Position numbers and translations under genes: made by a program
Notes under the pieces: model-generated
The model's database searches: none
Told to the model about the DNA's origin: nothing
The model's input: the letters and a program-made list of their open reading frames with translations, nothing else
Shown: in pieces, positions 1-4,716 of the stretch
Layout of the letters: every line of letters starts with the position of its first letter
Position numbering within the stretch: position 1 is the stretch's first letter
Source: Verrucomicrobiaceae bacterium UBA2429
GTDB lineage: Bacteria; Verrucomicrobiota; Verrucomicrobiia; Verrucomicrobiales; Verrucomicrobiaceae
Direction of reading: 5' to 3'
NCBI GenBank assembly: GCA_002343505.1
Contig: DDQZ01000034.1
Coordinates: forward strand, 34,435 to 42,063
Length of the DNA: 7,629 bases

Positions 1-579
1 GGCTGGTTCGGCTTCAACGCCGGCTCCACCCTCGCCGCCAGCGGCAGCATCGGCCGCATCGTCGTCAACACCGCCATCAGCCCCGCCAGCGGCGCGCTCG
101 CCGCCATGCTCTCCATGTGGTTCGTGCAAGGCCGGCCGGACGTGGGCATCACCCTCAACGGCGCGCTCGGCGGCCTCGTCGGCATCACCGCCTGCTGCGC
201 CAATATCTCCCCCGCCTCCGCTTTGGCCGTCGGCCTCGTCGCCGGCATCCTCACCACCGTCTCCACCATCGGCCTGGAACGCCTGCGCCTCGACGACGCC
301 GTCGGCGCCGTGCCCGTGCATCTCGTCAATGGCTGGTGGGGCACGCTCTGCGTCGCGCTCTTTGACCAAAAAGGCTTCGACGCCCGCCAGCTCGGCATCC
401 AGGCCCTCGGCACCTTCAGCATCACCGCCACCAGCTTCATCCTCTGCCTGGCCGTCTTCAAAACCGTGGACCTCCTCGTCGGCCTGCGCGCCACGGATGA
501 GGAGCAAATCAACGGCCTCGACTTCAGCGAGCACTCCGCCAACGCCTACCCCGACTTCCAGACCACCGAGCAGGCCTGA
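1..579 (+). CDS. amt: Ammonium transporter (Amt/AmtB family), C-terminal part, 5'-truncated by the window
   Basis: An integral inner-membrane channel that conducts ammonium/ammonia and works as a trimer in this family. The frame is open from base 1, giving 192 residues before the TGA; the start and roughly the first half of the protein are outside the window. The first residues, GWFGFNAGS, are the Amt signature. They align with E. coli AmtB F215 and S219, giving an offset near 210 that also places T63 on AmtB T273 (VGIT) and H107 (PVHLVNG) on the pore twin-histidine H318, with the conserved D98-D99 just before it. Several hydrophobic membrane segments follow in order. The last 30 or so residues, from GLRATDEEQINGLD to YPDF, form the usual cytosolic tail. 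The gene converges on the defence genes and has no evident link with them. No glnK partner is visible here; one would be upstream if present. The family call is secure. The internal ATG at 106 is not the start, because the signature lies before it in frame. Confidence 0.96.
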   Translation, partial: GWFGFNAGSTLAASGSIGRIVVNTAISPASGALAAMLSMWFVQGRPDVGITLNGALGGLVGITACCANISPASALAVGLVAGILTTVSTIGLERLRLDDAVGAVPVHLVNGWWGTLCVALFDQKGFDARQLGIQALGTFSITATSFILCLAVFKTVDLLVGLRATDEEQINGLDFSEHSANAYPDFQTTEQA

Positions 580-617
580 GCCGGCGCCTTGCTATCAAAC
601 ACCCTCGCCCCTTTCCA

Positions 618-637
618 GCAGCGGCTCCACCCGCTGC
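618..637. terminator. Possible hairpin between convergent genes
   Basis: GCAGCGG at 618-624 pairs with CCGCTGC at 631-637 across a 6-base loop. It lies in the 80-base gap between the stop codons of the transporter and the convergent ATPase gene, where a shared terminator would be expected. Neither side carries a T-tract, so a classical intrinsic terminator is not supported. GC-rich DNA produces such stems by chance, so confidence is low. Confidence 0.25.
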
Positions 638-659
638 CGGATCAACTTGAAGAGAAGCT

Positions 660-3600
660 TCACTCGATTTCAAATCCCTGGCTCGTGAACTTCAAGGTGC
701 GGGCGTTCTCGGTCACGGTTCGCACGACGTTGTCAGGGACACCGGAGGGGATGGACGCCTCGATGTCGAGCCGCACGGTCACATCAGCACCAATCAGGCT
801 AGTGAGATGGGCGATCACCTCCTCGGCAATCTTGCCCGCGTCGCGGCCGACGCGCTGCGGATCGAGTGTCACGGTGCCATGGAAACGCTTGGGCTTCGGG
901 GCCTCGGCGGGATTGACGGGCACGGTGGTGGCTTGAGGGGCTACGCTAGTGCTCGCATCACCAGAGGGCGCAGAAACCGCCGTGTTGCCCGTCGTGATCA
1001 CGGACTGGGGTTTGTCTGCCTCCATCTGCTTCCAGGCGATATCCGGCTTCACCAGCAGGCCAAACAGACTGTCCTCGGAAACTCCGATGTTCTGGCCGCC
1101 CCGCAGGCCGAGGTAGCGGCTGCTGGCCTCGTCATAGCTCTCGGAAAAAGCAAAAGTCTCCTTCTGCCAGGTCAGCCAGCCCAATCCCTCGCGGATGGCC
1201 TGGATGAGCACGCCGGTGTCGCGCAATCTCGGCAGGTAGGTGTAGCGGGCAAAGTCCTCCACGAGCTGCTTGATCGGCACGTTTTCGCCGCGCCAGAGCG
1301 GCACGTTGTCCAGTTCCAGCCGCAGACGAGTCGCGGCCAGGCCGGTGATGAGCAGTTCGTCATTGCGCAGCTTCTTGCTGGCGCGGACGGCCAGGGCGTC
1401 CTGCCCGGTCAGGCGGAAGGCCTGCCACTCCATCGGCTGCTGCGGCGTGGTTTGGGTGGGCACCAGCAACCACTGGTAGGCCTCCGGCAGGCGGGCATCC
1501 ACCACGGACGTGGCGTTGTCGCGCTGGGTCAGCGCCTGCTTGCGCTGATGAGGATCGAGATTCAGCGTTTCGGCCTCATCCACGATAGACTGCCAGGCAA
1601 CAAAGCGGCGCAGTGCCTCATCCAGATCTTGCAGGCGGGCCTTGTCCATGGCGAGGAACACCAGCGCATTGCGGTAAAGCCGGGGCGAGTTGCCGCGGCT
1701 GTCCAGCATGGTCGCGGCGGCGCGCAAGGCGGGGCTTTCCGCGTCCTTGCTGTGCGGGTATTCCATGCCCAGCACCACCAGACGGGCGTCCATGTCGTCG
1801 GCGATGTCTCCCCCGGTGCGGGCCAGCGGATGCACCCGGCTGAAGTCGCCCACACGGCGCACATCCAGCTTCACCCGGCGATCCAGTTCCTGCACCACCG
1901 ATTCGGGATCGGCCTTGAGCTGTTCCGCACGGTCTTCTGCCAGCTTGGTGACAGTGGGCTGGGTGGAATACCAATAGCGAGCACCATCATGGTAAAGATA
2001 GGTCGCCGCCGTGCTCAGACGGCGCAGGGCATCACCGAAAATGGCCGGCGATTCACCCGGCATCACGCAACCCAGCTTGATGCGGCGGTCCTCGATGCCC
2101 TTGTTCGCTGCTTTGAAGGTGGGCGCGGAGCCCATGTAAACCGTCCGCGCCACCCGGCGGCAGGCGGAGTATTTGCCCAGGTTTGGCACCTCGCCATCGG
2201 TGCGCAGGGGCAGCGAATGCGGGCCGTCCACGTCCCTTTCGATCACCGGCACCCAGTTGTCCGAAAGGTAGCGGGTCAGCTCATCACGCACCCGATGGTC
2301 GTCGATGGGGATCAAAGAAGGCAGGATCAGCGGGCTGCGGTCGTTCTGCGACCACAGGCTGTGAATCACTGCCGCCATCAGGCGCAGCACACCGCGGGTG
2401 CGCTGGAATTTCGCCAGCGTGGACCAGTCCCCATAGAGCCGGTCGAAAATCTCCGGGTGAATCGGATAGGCCGCTTTGATGCGTGTTTCATAATCCACGT
2501 CCCGGCATTCCGGCGGGAACTCCTGGTGCTGCGTGCGATACACGTCGTAAAAGGCCTTTGCCACCGTGTCACGCCCCACGAACTGCTCCTTCTCCACCAG
2601 CGGCTCAAACAAGCGCCGGCGCACAATCTCGAAGCCTTCTTCCGCACTGGCGGGACGCCAGGAGGCCTCCACGCGGCCCACCGCATTGCGCAGCCGGTCC
2701 AGCGCCTCGCGACCACGCTGGCCGCCCACCTCGATGTCATCCGCCTGCGTGTGTGGAGACACCGCCGTGTCTGATGCAGGCAGGGAGATCACCAGCAGGC
2801 ACTGTTTCGCCAGCTTGGCGGATTCCGTCAGGGCCTGGGCAAAGGTGAAGTGGGTTTCAAAACTACCGCCCGGCAGATCGCTCTCCGCGTGCAGTTGCCG
2901 CGCATAGGCCACCCATTCGTCGATCAGGATCAAACAAGGCCCGTGCTCGTTGAAAAGCTCCCGCAGCACGTCGCCGGGGTTGGTGGCTTTTTCGTCGTCC
3001 GCGGCGATGCGGGCATAGGCCTTTTTGCCGCCGAGCTGCCACGCCAGCTCTCCCCAGAGGGTGCGCACCACCGTGCCGTCTTTCTTCACCGAGGGATTGC
3101 CGGGGGAGATCTTGTTCCCCACCAGCACCACCCGCTTCACTTTGGGGATGGACGTTTCGCCCGCCTCGGCCAGCAGGGCGTCCACGCCGGGCAGATCGCT
3201 CACCGCCGTGCCGGAGAACAGATGATACAGCGCCAGCATGGAGTGTGTTTTGCCGCCGCCGAAGTTGGTTTGGAGCTGCACCACGGGATCGCCGCCGTGC
3301 CCGTTGAGACGCTGGAGGCCGCCGATGAGCAGGCCCTTAAGCCCTTCCGTGAGGTAGGTGCGGCGGAAGAACTCCGCCGGCTTTTTGTATTCATCCGAGC
3401 CTTCGCCCAGATGCACCTGCCAAAGGTCCGCCGCAAACTCCGCCTGCTGATACTTGCCGCTCGCCACGTCCTTGTGCGGCGTCACGATCTCCCGCCACGG
3501 CTTCAATCCGCCGGCGGCAGGTGTTTCCACCGCCACCGTGGTGCTGCGGCGTTTTTCGCTGCGCACCTGCTCATCAAACCGCAGGCGCAGCAGCTCCATC

Positions 3601-4001
3601 TTCATCTTCTCCAGATCATCCGCCTGCGCGGCGCTGATGGAGGCCAGCACGCGGCTGGCGGTATCCAGCGCGCGGTAGGTGTTGTCACTGCTGAAAGGCC
3701 GCTGGTGCGCCCACTCATGGCGCACAGACAGCAGTTCATTGATCATGCTGCGCTCCGCCTTCCCCAGCGTCATGGCAAACACGTCCTTCCAGTTCCGGTC
3801 CATGATCACCAGCAGCCCGTTCACATCCTTGGTGGGCTCGGACTTCAGTCCGGCCAGCCGGGTGTCGCTCAGGGCGCTTTTCACGTCCTGCTGCCACTTC
3901 TCTCCCCAGCAGGTTTTCAGCTCCCGCTCCACGAAGGGAGAAAGTCCGTCCCGCAGGAGTTCCAGCATCTTGCCGACGCGATCGTGATTGGTGAGTGCCA
4001 T
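660..4001 (-). CDS. Swt1-like HEPN domain / DUF499 P-loop ATPase, anti-phage-associated
   Basis: A complete 1113-residue protein starting at ATG. Residues 1-130 look like a Swt1-type HEPN domain: the motif R94-HEWA-H99 fits the HEPN Rx4-6H RNase signature. After a charged helical stretch (about 125-155), the DUF499 ATPase begins. Its Walker A is TNFGGGKTHS with K251 and T252, and its Walker B is LILIDEW with D361 and E362. Lid-like conserved segments follow: YPIHPE at 512-517 and FQRTRGVLRLM at about 531-541. A Ser/Thr/Pro/Ala-rich linker spans about 994-1037. It leads to a compact C-terminal domain (1039-1113, RFHGTVTLDP to the end) of a kind that I recall at the end of other DUF499 proteins. 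DUF499 ATPases sit in phage-defence loci, and the BREX ATPase BrxC/PglY has been related to them. Probable roles are ATP-driven sensing or DNA/RNA remodelling, with RNA cleavage by HEPN; both are inferred. It is cytosolic, with no signal peptide or membrane segment. Its start is 6 bases past the PIN-toxin stop and lacks a clear Shine-Dalgarno, suggesting translational coupling. Confidence 0.9.
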   Translation of the reverse strand: MALTNHDRVGKMLELLRDGLSPFVERELKTCWGEKWQQDVKSALSDTRLAGLKSEPTKDVNGLLVIMDRNWKDVFAMTLGKAERSMINELLSVRHEWAHQRPFSSDNTYRALDTASRVLASISAAQADDLEKMKMELLRLRFDEQVRSEKRRSTTVAVETPAAGGLKPWREIVTPHKDVASGKYQQAEFAADLWQVHLGEGSDEYKKPAEFFRRTYLTEGLKGLLIGGLQRLNGHGGDPVVQLQTNFGGGKTHSMLALYHLFSGTAVSDLPGVDALLAEAGETSIPKVKRVVLVGNKISPGNPSVKKDGTVVRTLWGELAWQLGGKKAYARIAADDEKATNPGDVLRELFNEHGPCLILIDEWVAYARQLHAESDLPGGSFETHFTFAQALTESAKLAKQCLLVISLPASDTAVSPHTQADDIEVGGQRGREALDRLRNAVGRVEASWRPASAEEGFEIVRRRLFEPLVEKEQFVGRDTVAKAFYDVYRTQHQEFPPECRDVDYETRIKAAYPIHPEIFDRLYGDWSTLAKFQRTRGVLRLMAAVIHSLWSQNDRSPLILPSLIPIDDHRVRDELTRYLSDNWVPVIERDVDGPHSLPLRTDGEVPNLGKYSACRRVARTVYMGSAPTFKAANKGIEDRRIKLGCVMPGESPAIFGDALRRLSTAATYLYHDGARYWYSTQPTVTKLAEDRAEQLKADPESVVQELDRRVKLDVRRVGDFSRVHPLARTGGDIADDMDARLVVLGMEYPHSKDAESPALRAAATMLDSRGNSPRLYRNALVFLAMDKARLQDLDEALRRFVAWQSIVDEAETLNLDPHQRKQALTQRDNATSVVDARLPEAYQWLLVPTQTTPQQPMEWQAFRLTGQDALAVRASKKLRNDELLITGLAATRLRLELDNVPLWRGENVPIKQLVEDFARYTYLPRLRDTGVLIQAIREGLGWLTWQKETFAFSESYDEASSRYLGLRGGQNIGVSEDSLFGLLVKPDIAWKQMEADKPQSVITTGNTAVSAPSGDASTSVAPQATTVPVNPAEAPKPKRFHGTVTLDPQRVGRDAGKIAEEVIAHLTSLIGADVTVRLDIEASIPSGVPDNVVRTVTENARTLKFTSQGFEIE

Positions 4002-4007
4002 AAAGAG

Positions 4008-4427
4008 TCAGGGATGCGGAGAGATGAGCGGAATCGGCGTGCGTCCGTACTTCCGGTAGATCCTGAAGTCCGAGTCCAGCGTGCAGACATGATGGTCGCC
4101 GAGCACTTCAGCCAGCCGAACCAGGCAGGCGTCCGCCAGAGACATCGGCAAGTCCCGGTATTTGGCCCGCAACTGCCTCACGGACTCGACTTCATTCTCC
4201 AGGCTGAAGGGAATGCGCAAAAGCCCGTCTGCGACCATCTGCAACAAATCCTCTTGGGCACCTGGATTGCGCCGCAAAAGAAAACACGCCTCGGCAATCA
4301 CCGCCTCCACTGTCACCAGCGGACCGGCGATCTCCTTGAACCGTGCCACCGCCCAGGGATGCCACGCATCACCGGCGTCCAGCAGCGCTGTCAGTGGGCC
4401 GGCATCAACGATGACCCATCGAATCAC
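4008..4427 (-). CDS. VapC-like PIN-domain RNase toxin
   Basis: A 139-residue single-domain PIN protein, the usual size for the family. PIN toxins are Mg2+-dependent endoribonucleases that cleave tRNA, rRNA or mRNA when freed from their antitoxin. The acidic active-site set is intact: D8 in IVDAGPL, a conserved Glu in the TVEAVIAEACFL helix (E41 or E46), D99 in SLADACLVRLAE and D118 in CTLDSDF. The chosen start is GTG at 4427, because the protein's first strand and D8 follow directly and a good Shine-Dalgarno (GGAGG, 4437-4441) lies 9 bases before it. It overlaps the end of the antitoxin gene by 23 bases in another frame, so the two are probably co-translated with antitoxin first. The RNA target cannot be read from sequence. 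The toxin fold is secure; whether it works as a stand-alone addiction module or as part of the defence operon is open. Confidence 0.93.
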   Translation of the reverse strand: MIRWVIVDAGPLTALLDAGDAWHPWAVARFKEIAGPLVTVEAVIAEACFLLRRNPGAQEDLLQMVADGLLRIPFSLENEVESVRQLRAKYRDLPMSLADACLVRLAEVLGDHHVCTLDSDFRIYRKYGRTPIPLISPHP

Positions 4428-4677
4428 TGCCGAAACCCTCCAGGTGGACCGGGTTGGTGCTCAAGTCTGAGATGCCCGAGTTGTATTTGCCGCAGTAATC
4501 TTTCATCATCTCATAGGCGGAGACGAAAGGTTTTTCGGCCGCCTCTCCAGCGGCATCCCCTTCCAGCCAGCGCTGATAAAGCTCCACCGTCACCTCCCGG
4601 ATGGCACGCCCCTGCAGCGCGGTCTTGGCTTTCACCCGACGGTAAAGCTCATCAGGAATCTCAATGGTGGCTTTCAT
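4405..4677 (-). CDS. Ribbon-helix-helix antitoxin of the VapBC-like pair
   Basis: A 90-residue protein starting at ATG. Residues 1-42 fit a ribbon-helix-helix DNA-binding fold: a short N-terminal strand (KATIEIP), then helices ELYRRVKAKTALQ and IREVTVELYQRWL, as in MetJ/Arc and VapB-type antitoxins. The remainder (about 43-90) is acidic and then polar with no clear fold, which suits the toxin-wrapping tail. It precedes the PIN toxin and overlaps it by 23 bases, the standard order for type II pairs. The family normally neutralises its toxin by direct binding and represses its own promoter. Two perfect 10-bp repeats directly before its start codon are candidate operator half-sites. No Shine-Dalgarno is obvious before the ATG. 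The gene begins 39 bases after the methyltransferase stop. Confidence 0.87.
   Translation of the reverse strand: MKATIEIPDELYRRVKAKTALQGRAIREVTVELYQRWLEGDAAGEAAEKPFVSAYEMMKDYCGKYNSGISDLSTNPVHLEGFGSDSMGHR
4437..4441 (-). promoter_or_regulatory. Ribosome binding site of the PIN toxin
   Basis: On the minus strand GGAGG lies 9 bases before the GTG at 4427, inside the antitoxin coding sequence. It fixes the toxin start at GTG rather than a later codon. It also gives the toxin its own ribosome entry, although it overlaps the antitoxin. Confidence 0.7.
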
Positions 4678-4703
4678 GTTTTACAGGTAGCCAGTTTTAC
4701 AGG
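4678..4703 (-). repeat. Perfect 10-bp direct repeat, candidate antitoxin operator
   Basis: On the minus strand CCTGTAAAAC occurs twice, at 4703-4694 and 4687-4678, separated by 6 bases (16-bp period). The second copy ends directly at the antitoxin ATG. The repeat fills most of the 39-base gap after the methyltransferase and is AT-richer than its surroundings. Ribbon-helix-helix antitoxins commonly bind tandem short sites near their own start, so autoregulation is the simplest reading. A trace of insertion of the toxin-antitoxin pair is an alternative. No convincing -35/-10 pair was found around it. Confidence 0.5.
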
Positions 4704-4716
4704 ATGCCGCAAGCGT

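Noticed and set aside
589..936. A small plus-strand open frame starting in the gap after the transporter
   Set aside because: Most of it is antisense to the ATPase C-terminal domain; no homology-like pattern and no ribosome binding site.
807..2774. A 655-codon open frame on the plus strand opposite the ATPase gene
   Set aside because: The translation is rich in His, Arg, Gly and Gln with no recognisable domain, typical of the antisense frame of a GC-rich gene. The minus-strand protein has clear HEPN and Walker motifs.
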